A stretch of DNA of 13,792 nt from assembly GCA_036939975.1 (NCBI GenBank), contig JALLPB010000666.1, positions 1 to 13,792 of the forward strand. Reading direction: 5' to 3'. The translations under genes and the position numbers were made by a program. Source of the DNA: Cyclostephanos tholiformis. Taxonomy: Eukaryota; Bacillariophyta; Thalassiosirophyceae; Thalassiosirales; Thalassiosiraceae. Shown here piece by piece: positions 1-8,649 of this stretch. The notes below the pieces were generated by a model. That model was not told the origin of the DNA. It made no database searches and was given only the letters and a program-made list of their open reading frames with translations. How positions within the stretch are numbered: the stretch's first letter is position 1; every line of letters starts with the position of its first letter.

Positions 1-112
1 AATAAACCAAAACAGAGCAGCCTTGATGGACGAGAGATGGGATGTGATGAGTGAACGATGGTGGGTGCATGGGGAGCGCGATTTGATCGTTTTGGGTGCA
101 ATCGAGTTGGGC

Positions 113-138
113 GGGGGGGGGAACTTAGGTAAAATTGA
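113..138 (+). repeat. G-run-headed motif, copy A
   Basis: A run of nine G (113-121) is followed by AACTTAGGTAAAATTGA. A similar string lies in inverted orientation at 6207-6233 and in direct orientation at 6285-6307. It could be an element terminus, but the match is partial and G-runs are easy to match by chance. No target-site duplication is evident. Confidence 0.3.
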
Positions 139-165
139 TCAAATTATTAAATTATATTATTTGTT

Positions 166-215
166 GGAACTCTGCCCAAAGGGTATGTATGTAACATACC
201 CTTACCTAGAGTTCC
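166..215. repeat. Nested perfect inverted repeat (cruciform-capable)
   Basis: Two perfect stems are nested. The outer stem is GGAACTCT (166-173) with AGAGTTCC (208-215); the inner stem is AAGGGTATGT (179-188) with ACATACCCTT (194-203) around the 5-base loop ATGTA. Together 18 base pairs form within 50 bases, interrupted by small internal loops of 5 and 4 bases. It lies just inside a TGTTGGAAC that could be an LTR start. It could be an RNA hairpin of the element leader or a small foldback insertion. Confidence 0.7.
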
Positions 216-238
216 CAAGACACAGAGAGCAAGGTCCC

Positions 239-261
239 ATCCGGTTACCATATTACCGGAT
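239..261. repeat. Short inverted repeat ATCCGGT / ACCGGAT
   Basis: A perfect 7-bp stem (239-245 with 255-261) encloses a 9-base loop, 24 bases downstream of the nested hairpin. It may belong to the same structured leader. A 7-bp stem alone is weak evidence. Confidence 0.3.
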
Positions 262-554
262 TACTACAAGGAAACTTACAAAGTTCCTATGCAAGATATT
301 CCTCGTAGCTTAGCAGGGGATGCAACTTATGCACCCCCACTGACATGGCACGCCATTGCCATTAATACTCAGAACAACCTTTTGTCTAATCTTAATGGCA
401 ATGCCTTTGCCGTTTCATTGCTCTCAACAGTTCTAAGTATCCCAATTAGACACCTGGAGTGCACTACAAATAGTGCCCCCAACAAAGCTCTCCGCGAAAG
501 CCTTGTCTTCCCAATATTGTTGACACACGCTGGACGTGACAATCAACCTTAAAC

Positions 555-2200
555 ATGGGTACAACCATTACTATGGAAGAGGTCGCCAGCCTACTTGGTT
601 CAACCCTTCTCTCCACCAACTCACGCCCAAACTTCGAAGATATTTGCATCCTACGCCGCCACATTGAGTGAGCTCTGATGATGCTCCCTTGCCCCCAAAG
701 CATTCATTTGGGATGGAAAGGCCTCGTCATGTTGAGAGAGATGTATGCTCTCCTCACGACCATGCCGTTCCGCCATCCTAACGACCCTGGCCCAATGGCC
801 ATTTATATCAGAAACGACCCAACGAATCTAACACCGCTCACACGCACTGAACAGGCCACTATCAACACTGTCTTTGCCAGAGAACGAAACTACTATCAAT
901 CATTGATCAACATCGAACGGGCATGTTACATCGCGCTCGATGCAAGTGTTGACAATGCCTTCAAAGTCAGCAACATCCCGACCATTGTAGGCTGGCACGC
1001 AGGGATGGAAACAAGGACCATCCTGGACCAGTTATACAGTACATATGGTCAACCCACCCCAGTGGCACTCAAAAAAATGACACCACATTCCATGGCCCAT
1101 ATTCCGCCACAGACGCCCCTGAAGTATTGTTCCGCCACATCGAAAACTGTGCCGAAATTGCTATCCTTGGCAACAACCCCTACACCAAAAAACAGCTCAT
1201 CACCAACGCCATCCGCCTCCTCCTTTCTACTGGGCTCTACATTCAGGCATTTGACGAATGGGATCGCCTCCTCCCGGCTGTGCAAACATGGATCGAACTC
1301 CAATGAATCACTCAAGAGGCGTTCCAACGTTGTTTGAATGCAACGGCCCCTACTGCAGGGGGCCACGGATATGTGCCCACATACCACCAGAATGCATTTG
1401 GTGCCCTCGAAAGCACCGACAGCGACAATGATGACATCTCATTGGCCAACACGGTGGCAACACAGGTCGCTGCCCTGACTTATCAGAGTCAGTTGACACA
1501 GTCAACCGCCGCCACCACTAATCAACGCCAAGAAATGCAACTTGCCCAACTCGCTACAACTCAGGAATCACAGCACGCCACGCTAAACCAAATCATCGAG
1601 GGGTTAAACGCGGTCGCGTTCAACGTCAGCGATGCCGGACGCGGCGGCGGCGGTCGTGACCTCGGTTATCGTGGTCATCCTGGACCAGGCCGTTCCACCA
1701 GACATGGATATGCCCCCCAGATTGGACCATCGTCATACAATGGTGCTCACAACCCCCCCAGTATGGCACGTGCCACTCCCGTTGGTCTTCCTTCTTTTCA
1801 TGTCCCCGGACGATTCAGCGGGGATGACGCCGCCGGGGGTATTCCAGCATACCGCCCACCCACACCAGGACACGGCGGAATCTATGCAGCAGGCGGTTAC
1901 CCGGGTGCTGGCCACTTCAGTGGGGGCCGTGGTGGATTTCAAGGCGGTCGTGCCCCCACGAACGCACAGGCCCAGCCACCGTACTCCAACATCATCAAGA
2001 GGTACGCCAACTGGAATGTATGCTACTCCTGTGGCTTCAACATTGCCGATGGGCACACAAGCATGCCATGCCCTCCTCATCTACGCAAGACGACACACCA
2101 GATTGGGTTTACTTGTCAGAATGCGCAGCAGTACATTGACCTGGGGCACCCATGTTCTGCCAGGAACAGGCACAAGACTCAATTTCCTACCAACATGTGA
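555..2200 (+). pseudogene. Gag-like protein of a diatom-type LTR retrotransposon, broken
   Basis: The reading frame starts at ATG 555 (MGTTITMEEVASLL...) and is interrupted by TGA at 669-671. It continues in the same frame to an A7 run at 1071-1077, then moves to the -1 frame, meets TGA at 1304-1306 and ends at TGA 2198-2200. The N-terminal half is a helical Gag-like region. A Gln/Ala/Thr-rich stretch follows (about 1450-1590), then a Gly/Arg/Pro-rich disordered stretch with RGG-type repeats (about 1635-1970). A Cys-His motif lies at 2021-2071 with spacing C-X2-C-X7-H-X4-C, a variant of the retroviral zinc knuckle C-X2-C-X4-H-X4-C. The family normally packages element RNA. I assign Gag from this order of regions and a remembered likeness to repeated diatom proteins, not from a search. 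No protease, integrase or reverse transcriptase follows, so the copy is truncated as well as broken. Confidence 0.72.
2021..2071 (+). other. Zinc-knuckle-like motif in the Gag relic
   Basis: Codons for Cys (2021), Cys (2030), His (2054) and Cys (2069) give C-X2-C-X7-H-X4-C in the context VCYSCGFNIADGHTSMPC. The classical nucleocapsid knuckle has four residues between the second Cys and the His; here there are seven. No stop or shift lies within this part, which is the best-kept piece of the relic. Confidence 0.6.
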
Positions 2201-2713
2201 CGGTTAGGGGCGACGTTTATGAATGTAGCATTTAAATGTTTAACACCATTTTATGACAATAATAAAACTACGTCATACCCCACCACCACATAATGCCGGG
2301 CAAGATTATTGGCCTCGATCTCGGCAATACACTCATCAAGGTCTCCGAGCTATGGCAAAAGTTGCCTGGCCCACCCAGATGCAAGCTGGGTTGCGACTGA
2401 ATTCAGGATGCCGGACCTCAGGTTTGCTAACCTCCGCTCCATCCAGGATTTGGCATCCTCAAACCCTACCTTCCTATACTGATTAAAACTGTTGCTGTTA
2501 TTTCCTAAAGTTTCTAAATGCAATTGTCTGTGCCCCTGACAATCTCTCTTGCGTCCATTGATGCTACAATCTAATACATTCAAGATGCGACAGTATATGG
2601 TTGTGCATCGCAACAACCATCGTGATCCTGATGGACGCCTATCCCCACTGTCAGCAGATTGCCCCATGACGTTCACATCACTAGCTGCTGAGCCTGTGGT
2701 GTGTGCCATCCCC
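2201..2713. other. Junction between the two relics, no supported gene
   Basis: Both strands are open for stretches of 77-133 codons (plus 2253-2486 and 2549-2809, minus 2751-2350), but none shows a domain, a consistent frame or a compositional signal I trust. The stretch probably mixes the 3' tail of the Gag element with the 3' untranslated end of the minus-strand BRCT relic. I cannot place the boundary between them. Confidence 0.45.
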
Positions 2714-5649
2714 TTAACAATTGGTGTGGCCATCCCCCGCCGTATCAGCATCGTCTACCTGCTCCGGGGGAGTTTCCCTTGCAGTGCCGTCTTGGGCCTG
2801 CTCTTGTGAGACTGACGAATGAGGGTCGCGCTGCACCTGGATTGGCTCGGCGTCCAAAACCATGTAAGCTAACTCGGGGTAGTCAGCAGAGGTGAGATCC
2901 TCTAGAAGTAAGTTCCGTAAGATGAGATCATTCAACTGCTCAAGTGTGATGATCTTATTGGATTGGTTATGAGCTTCGATGATCTTCTTTGGGCCTGGGG
3001 CCTCGCCGGCAACCAAGGCATCCATGAGGCGCGAGAAGGACATCATGATGGTGCCGCCAAACTTCTCAATGCAGGACTTGACCCTTTCCTTTCCCAAGGT
3101 GAGACCGTGTCCACTTCCCTGGTTCGGCCAAACCCCCGTCAGGATGAACCGAAGACCCACGAGAATGCCCTCCTGAGCACCTTCTGCGGCAGTAGGGGTG
3201 GAGAGTTGTTTCTTGTCACGCTGGCCCCGTCATTGTGGTGTGGTGAACTTATTAATGTTGACGTGGGCACATCTGGCCAGGTCCGCCATCTGTGCCGGAA
3301 TGTTAATGCTGCCATGACCATCTATCCACTCGTGGATCATCCCTTCAATGTCTCTGCGGTGATTGCTTGAGACTCCTACAGAAAAACAGGAACTGATGGA
3401 GGCCATCTGAGTGATCTCCCCCGGAGAGTGAACCCTGTCGCCCTGGCCGGACTCCGCACCGTCAGGTTTGGCTTCATTGCTATTCTCGTGGCTATCCAAA
3501 GATGGGGGGTTGTTGGAAGATCCGAGGCTGAATGCACCCATGTTCTCAATGAAGACTCCCTCTGTGTCATCCTCCAGGTTGTCCTCCACCTTGGATGAAT
3601 TGCTGCTGCCAAAAATGGATGATTCCTGAGAGTTGACCTCGTTGTTGTCCCATGGCTCAAATGCTGTTCCCCCCAGAGATACCAATTGGATGGAGGTGTA
3701 AAGGGAAGTGTTTGTCCCTGCCATGCCTAGTGACTTGAAGGACTGTTCCTCATTAAAGTTGAGTGCCTCGGGATGAGAGGGGTCGAGGAGTTGCATCTGC
3801 CCCCAGAGCTCCAGCTCATGCTCCAACCTCTCAGACAGTTCCATGCCCTGGGTGATATCCACCCAGGGGGCATTACACTTTGGATCCTCCAACTCGTCCT
3901 GCATCTTGGCTTGAGCCGCTGACACCACCTTGCCATCCTTGAATGTTGCCTGAAGTGCATCCCGGAACGCCTGGGGAGTGAAGATTCTCTTAATAAGATT
4001 GAGAGCACTATCTTCGGTGACTCCCCACTTCAGAAGATGAAACCAGAGGTGTGCAGCCGGGCATCCCGACCATCAAGTAGCGGTACCCTTATGCCACTCA
4101 CATCCCTTGCCGTTCAAGTAGAACCCCGTCCAGCTGCCATTGTCGTTCTGGAAGATTCCCTGCCATAGGTAGAGATGGTCCCCTCTGTGCTTTAACATAA
4201 TCTTGCGGACCAAAGTAACCACGCTCTCCTGAGCATCTCCGTTGCCGACTTCCAGCCTGAACAGCTCAACCCATTTTTTGGGATTGACCAAGCCGCGCAG
4301 AGCGATGCTGTTGAAGGACATCTGATGGCAGTGTGCCAGTGCACATAGGAAGCAAGCTCCATCCTGAGGCCGGGAGGAGCATCATGACCGACATTCTTCA
4401 TTATCTTGACGTTCTGACCGAGTAACTTATAAATCAACCGGTTCTTCTTCATCATTTTAAGGGTTTGGTAAATGAAAGAGACCTCCTCTCATGGGCATTC
4501 CAGGTGCCATACCATCTTGTCAAAGGCCTGGATGGTGACCTTTTCCTCCCTGCTCCACCAAGGTGTATACTTGACGAAATTGCGCACCATTTTGAAGTTT
4601 TGGAAGGCCCGACCCTAGTCCTTCCGAGGGAACTTGTTAGGGTATCGATGAATCAGGCAACTTTTCTCGGCCACAAGGGCGGTCTTGATATAGTCCCAAA
4701 GGCCCACTGCATCACAGAAGGGAAGATTGAAGAAAAGGATCTCTCGGGTGGTATCGAGGTGCTGGCAAGGAGTCCTTTTGATCAATACCGTGCCCTTGTG
4801 TTGGGACTGCTTTGCCATTTTTAGTAACATCTTTTCAAAGAGCGCATCCGGGTCACCAGAGCATCTGAAGTAGAAGGAGGCTTGAAAGGTACGCTGCCCC
4901 TTATCCTTGATGGTGTTCAGGAATATACGGATGTCGTCCTCTCAAAGTCCCCACTCATCGTAAAAGTTGGTAAATTGTTGAGGGAGATTGCTCACTAGTC
5001 TTGCTTCCAAAGTCTTACACCTGTTGAGAATGCTGGCCGACTTGTCCCACTCCTGGGCAGTGGGCAAGCAGGCCAATGAGGGTTTCTTGGACGTCGCATG
5101 GCTGCAGCTTGAAGTGGATTTGCACCACACAGTCTTTTGTCTTCGAGATTGTCTTATCACCATCCATGAGGATGGAGGAATGCTCATGAAACACCATCTT
5201 GGTGGCAAAGGTAGCACCCCTGCTTGCACCCATCCCTGTGCTGGCGTGTCCCTGGTGGTGATCAGATGCCATGTCTTAGCAGCACCTGACAGTTTAGAAA
5301 AGGACTTGCTGGCAGAGGACACAAATAACTCCTTCCGCGTACTGGAGATCGCCCTCACGATGCTGTCTCGGTTGTCTTTCTCCACGGAGGCATCTCCATT
5401 GTTGTCAATCTCCATTCCCAGTGATTTGATGTTGAGCTTGTCATCCTTTTCTGCATCCCGGGCCATCAAAGATGTCCCTTGGGGGCGAGCGGCCTTGTTA
5501 CCGCGGTTGGTTGGAGTCGCCGCAGTGGCTGCAGCTGTGGCCATATCCCCAGTCACCAGCAATTTCCTCTTGCTCTGGGTCGACCCCTTTAAAATAGAAA
5601 CAGGCTTCGTCTCCGTTAAGCCTGACTTGGCCCCTTTATAAGTTGGCAT
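2714..5649 (-). pseudogene. Multi-domain BRCT protein of a repeat family, broken
   Basis: The frame opens at ATG 5649 (MPTYKGAKSGLTET...) and can be followed for about 980 codons to TAA 2714-2716. Interruptions are a pair of compensating frameshifts near 5215-5240 and 5055-5075, TGA 4942-4944, TAG 4615-4617, TGA 4489-4491, a frameshift near 4320-4335, TGA 4073-4075 and TGA 3230-3232. Between them the frame is clearly protein-like. The N-terminus is basic, then Ala/Thr-rich; the middle is mixed and probably folded; an acidic Ser/Asn-rich linker (about 3330-3700) precedes a BRCT domain (about 3163-2910). The tail is acidic and Gln/Asp-rich. BRCT domains bind phosphopeptides or DNA in replication and repair proteins; what the full protein does is unknown. 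Multiple lesions mean it is dead. That it belongs to a repeated, possibly mobile, family is inference from its setting and a remembered likeness to diatom proteins. Confidence 0.65.
2910..3163 (-). other. BRCT domain within the minus-strand relic
   Basis: The segment reads GLRFILTGVWP, GKERVKSCIEKFGG, SRLMDALVAGEAPGPKKIIEA and KIITLEQLNDLI in order. This matches the BRCT plan: first strand ending in LTG, helix ending in the Gly-Gly turn, a strand equivalent to YLVVGEDPGSK, then an Ile-Ile strand and last helix. The aromatic residue common in the last helix of BRCA1-type domains is absent; the pattern is closest to the replication factor C large subunit and NAD-dependent ligase subtype. No stop falls inside it. 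Confidence 0.75.
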
Positions 5650-6233
5650 CGTGTCAGGGGAGACCCCGGCAGTGTGAGGTGGGCTTTATTTGGAGGGTGG
5701 CGCTGGGAAGATGATATCGAGGGCAAAAGAAGGAGACAATTTGTCACTTGATGAAGATTCCGATTGGGAGAATTCTACGCTGATGACTCCGACTCCGATT
5801 CCAATTTGTCGGAGCTGACTGGGAGAACAGTTTCAAGACGTGGCTTTCCACATGAACTTGAGCTTCCAAGGGACATAATTCAGCGTGAGGAGGCTCTGGA
5901 GTGAGGTCTTGAAGTGGTGTGATGGGCAGAAGTAGAGAATAATGTGAAACCAAATGTGGTGCCAGAACCGTTCGAGGCGACGCCGGCCGAGGATGGATTG
6001 AAGGGTGGCCGTACGATGAAGAGCAGGGAACCATGATAAATTGTGTGCTGGAGGTTGAGGATTGCATCTGAAGGGAATTTGTCTTTGTGTTGAAGGATGG
6101 CAGCAGTGTGATTTGTTTGATGTGGGTGTGTTTTTACGGTGGCTGGTTTGGTTAATGATGAAGTGCAAAGATCTCAAGGATTCCTCTGTAGACATGTAAT
6201 GGAGCAGAATTATTTTTAGGTAAAACTCCCCCC
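5650..6233. other. Upstream flank of the BRCT relic, no firm gene
   Basis: On the minus strand the frame of the BRCT relic stays open above its ATG to TAA 5686-5688. Above that stop the same frame reads a Ser-rich then Phe/Pro-rich stretch (ending IIFPAPPSK), so the original gene may have begun further upstream. Two other minus-strand frames (5744-6067 and 5833-6195) are open for 107 and 120 codons without a recognisable domain. I treat the stretch as decayed leader of the relic. Confidence 0.4.
6207..6233 (-). repeat. G-run-headed motif, copy B (inverted)
   Basis: Read on the minus strand this is GGGGGGAGTTTTACCTAAAA, resembling copy A at 113-138 in opposite orientation. It lies just outside the leader of the BRCT relic. 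It is a candidate element end, with partial similarity only. Confidence 0.3.
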
Positions 6234-6284
6234 ATGGGAGGACGTCATGATGACCTGAACAGTGGCAATCAAAACCACGGCGGC

Positions 6285-6307
6285 GGTGGGAATTTAGCCA
6301 AAATTAG
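6285..6307 (+). repeat. G-run-headed motif, copy C
   Basis: GGTGGGAATTTAGCCAAAA matches copy A at 15 of the 18 positions through the AAAATT core, in the same orientation. Together with copy B, 52 bases upstream, it forms an imperfect inverted repeat around 6234-6284. Confidence 0.3.
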
Positions 6308-7109
6308 CCCTGCGTATGATGAGCAAGTGGGGGGAATTGAGTGTTGGAGAATCGGTAGTTTGTCGAAGAATAAATTTATAAGGGCAGGCGTGTGTTTAGT
6401 TTGTTGTAGTTGTGTTTTCGGACCCTCCCCACGTGGAAGAAGTCGCTTGAAAAATAAACAATGAGGAGGCAATGCAGATGGCAAAAGATCTTTGGAGACG
6501 AGGTCTCCTCTAAGACGAAATTAGGATTTTCTCTGTGGCAAGCCAATAGTGACTTCACCACAGACACTGTGTTGAATTTTTTGGGGGGATGGATTGAGAA
6601 AAGGAAGAATGCTCCACGGGCTTGATTTGCAGGGATGATATTCCTCTGCAAGCCTGAACTACAAACATTATTATTCACCTACCTGCTTCATATTCTACCT
6701 GAAAAGCCACACACGGGCGCTTTAGTAACAGTACATACCTTATCTATCCTGATTCATCTACATTAGATGCTGCCACCGACAATGCCGGACAACAGCACAC
6801 TTTAAATCTTTATATGTTAATCCCCATATTCATCTAAAATTAAAATGCATTTGGGGAATGACCATATGTAATTTTTTTTATTACTGCCTGCATGCATATG
6901 GGGCCTTCGCATGTTCAAATCGGGAGGGCTTTTTCCACGCTCACTTCATCACCAACAAAGTCATGCATGAAATATCATTCTGCATTACACTATTTGTATT
7001 TGAATCTAATAACCTTTTTATTTTATGTGTCATTCCCCAGCTATGTAGGGTAACAATTGCTTAACAGTTTAACAACTATGAGGGTTCAGACAGGAACAAA
7101 AAACTCTGC
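6308..7109. other. AT-rich intergenic DNA, no supported gene
   Basis: No reading frame here has a recognisable domain or more than about 100 codons, and the composition is AT-rich and homopolymer-rich. The only structure I see is a repeat at 6821-6856 and an 11-bp inverted pair TGGGGAATGAC (6852-6862) with its complement (7029-7039), possibly the ends of a small non-autonomous element. Confidence 0.5.
6821..6856 (+). repeat. ATGCAT-type quasi-palindromic repeat, copy 1
   Basis: This 36-base stretch matches the reverse complement of 8352-8387 at 32 of 36 positions with no gap. It is itself a rough palindrome, running from TCCCCATATTCAT to ATGCATTTGGGG. Confidence 0.55.
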
Positions 7110-7209
7110 AAAAAACAAAACAAAACACAGCTAGGTTTCAGGTAGCATTTATAGTCCTTTTTTGCTAGTTAATCACTAGGATTTTTTAACATGAAATGGA
7201 CTCTCTAGT

Positions 7210-7340
7210 ACTCAGCTCATCAATGCAACAAGCTTCATGGAAAAGTGGATTGAGAGCATTGTAGCTGACAAGCTCAGGTAAATTTTGATGTATTAAGATT
7301 TTTGAGCCGACAAAAAATTGGCGAAGATATTAATTTTTTA
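7210..7340 (+). repeat. Foldback element, left inner arm
   Basis: This is the conserved part of the left terminal inverted repeat, containing AAAAGTGGATTGAGAG and AAGATATTAATTTTTTA. Its partner is 7561-7690. Confidence 0.8.
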
Positions 7341-7364
7341 CGCTGAAAAAAGTTGTCACACATA

Positions 7365-7427
7365 TTTTTGCCAAAATTCTCAAATACATGATTATGTTTT
7401 TTGCCAAAATTCTCAAGTACATGATAG
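7365..7427 (+). repeat. Two-unit tandem repeat, 33-bp period
   Basis: Two copies of TTTTTGCCAAAATTCTCAA followed by (A/G)TACATGAT start at 7365 and 7398, differing at one base over the first 28. They sit in the centre of the foldback element, next to the left arm. Confidence 0.75.
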
Positions 7428-7560
7428 TTTTTGTGTCGACATGACACCCAACTGCAAACAGACTAATTGCACTCCCCAAATGCTTATGAGTAGGGCACCA
7501 GTCATTAACAGCTTTGCCCCTATGGACGCACATACTCGGCCATTTTTTTTACAGACTTCA

Positions 7561-7690
7561 TAAAAAATTAATATCTTTGCCAATTTTTGTCTGCTCAAAA
7601 ATCTAAATACATCAAAAATTACCTGAGCTTGCCAGCTACAACACTCTCAATCCACTTTTCCACGAAGCTTGTCACATCAATGAGCTGAGT
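7561..7690 (-). repeat. Foldback element, right inner arm
   Basis: This is the reverse complement of the left inner arm. Three sites read CA in one arm and TG in the other, and two read CA against CG, as expected if both arms descend from CpG-containing sequence. Confidence 0.8.
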
Positions 7691-8216
7691 AAAGAGTCTG
7701 ATTCATGTTATGAAATCCATGCGAATAACTAGCAAAAACGTACGATAAATGCTAGCTAAGACCTAATTGTGTGTGTGTTTTTTTGTCACGTTGATGATGA
7801 TAATGACCATGGCATCCACCGGGGTGATACGGCACAAGCACTTGTCTGGTGGTGGCATTTAGGGGCTTCACATGAAGCCTATCCTCCCACTCAAGTTTCT
7901 TACATTTGAGTACATCATAAATAATAATGTAGTTTAATATTAATTAATTACTCTTTCAGTTGTGAGATGTAATTAAACTGCTTTGACCACGCCCTTGCCC
8001 AACCTCTCGTCCATGTCATGTTTGAGTTGGATGGGGTGGAAATACAATTTCCACGTCACTGGAGGGGGTGAAAGCTTGCCATGGTGGGGATGGTTGAGGA
8101 TGTGGTTGAGGTTGTGTTTTTTATCCTTTTCGTACTAATTCCTACATGAAAAAGCTTCTGGGTTGGAGTTTTTTGTTCCCGCCCGTACCTGAATAGGGGT
8201 AACACTGTTAACCATG

Positions 8217-8240
8217 TGCATATAAATTTTGGATGCATAT
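8217..8240 (-). repeat. ATGCAT-type repeat, copy 2
   Basis: The 24 bases match 8359-8382 in direct orientation with two mismatches, 142 bases apart, sharing the core AATTTTGGATGCATAT. The orientation is the same as copy 3 and opposite to copy 1. Confidence 0.5.
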
Positions 8241-8351
8241 GGATATGGGGATCGACCAAAATTGTGCCAAAAATGCATAAATTTGTGGGGATTCCCGCTG
8301 ATGACCAGGTGCATTTCAACAGTGCTCGTTAAAAAAGACATGTATGGAAAA

Positions 8352-8387
8352 CCCCAAATGCATTTGAATTTTGGATGCATATTGGGA
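8352..8387 (-). repeat. ATGCAT-type repeat, copy 3
   Basis: The reverse complement matches 6821-6856 at 32 of 36 positions, including the perfect 14-mer AAATGCATTTGGGG. With copy 1 it brackets the foldback element in inverted orientation. Confidence 0.55.
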
Positions 8388-8649
8388 TAAACATATCTGA
8401 ATGTCTAGCAAAATTAAGCTCATGTTGATAATTACCTACTTTATGTGTATGCGTTGACAACTATCGTATCGTGGGCATAAGTTTGTACTGGGAGCTATCG
8501 CACCAAGTAAATCCTCACAATATGCACTGCGGTATCGTATACTAGTTCCCCTGTCGGCAACCTGAGAAGCTCGCCAGTTGTAAAGAGGAATTCAATATCG
8601 ACTGAAGCTGCTTTCTTGTGGCAAATCAACGCTTTGCTGAACCTACAAC

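Larger units (their letters stand above)
1..554. other. 5' flank of the Gag relic, no supported gene
   Basis: I see no convincing gene here. A reading frame of 87 codons (289-552) and one of 96 codons (23-313) are open but have no recognisable domain and are in a different frame from the Gag relic. The stretch may be the leader or long terminal repeat of the retroelement: TGTTGGAAC at 162-170 resembles the start of many Copia-type LTRs. No matching second LTR was found downstream and no primer-binding site could be recognised. Confidence 0.45.
7110..7783. mobile_element. Foldback / MITE-like element with arms of over 200 bp
   Basis: The left arm (about 7110-7340) is repeated in reverse complement as the right arm (about 7561-7783). 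The inner 130 bases of each arm (7210-7340 against 7690-7561) align with 12 mismatches and one gap, about 90 per cent identity. The outer 75-100 bases are more diverged but still alignable (shared TAGCATTTAT, TTTTTGCTAGTTA and AACATGAA). The central 220 bases carry no coding frame of note, so the element cannot move itself. Exact outer ends are blurred by A/C-rich low complexity and I see no target-site duplication. Long arms with a short unique centre are typical of foldback elements or large MITEs. Confidence 0.75.
7784..8649. other. Intergenic DNA upstream of the 8650 gene
   Basis: No supported gene. Reading frames of 81-87 codons on the minus strand (8056-8380) lie over the repeats at 8217-8240 and 8352-8387 and have no domain. 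The last 200 bases should hold the promoter of the gene at 8650, but I see no convincing TATA box or initiator. Confidence 0.5.

Noticed and set aside
1632..2207. Plus-strand open frame of 191 codons overlapping the end of Gag
   Set aside because: It reads the Gly/Arg/Pro-rich section of Gag out of frame; the Cys-His motif is in the other frame.
669..4944. TGA recoded as an amino acid in the relics
   Set aside because: Frameshifts and a TAG also break the same frames, and the intact genes in the window use TGA as a normal end (9712-9714 is TGG then TGA; 10047 is TGA). Decay explains the pattern.
4988..5641. Plus-strand open frame of 217 codons
   Set aside because: It is antisense to the N-terminal part of the BRCT relic, shows no domain, and the minus-strand reading continues across breaks with a coherent protein character.
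6852..7039. A 188-bp MITE with 11-bp ends TGGGGAATGAC
   Set aside because: Only 11 bases match and similarity fades at once on both sides; no target-site duplication was seen. Noted under the intergenic region only.
7318..7598. Small open frames inside the foldback element
   Set aside because: They run through the inverted arms and the 33-bp repeat and have no domain; the repeats alone explain the similar peptides on each strand.
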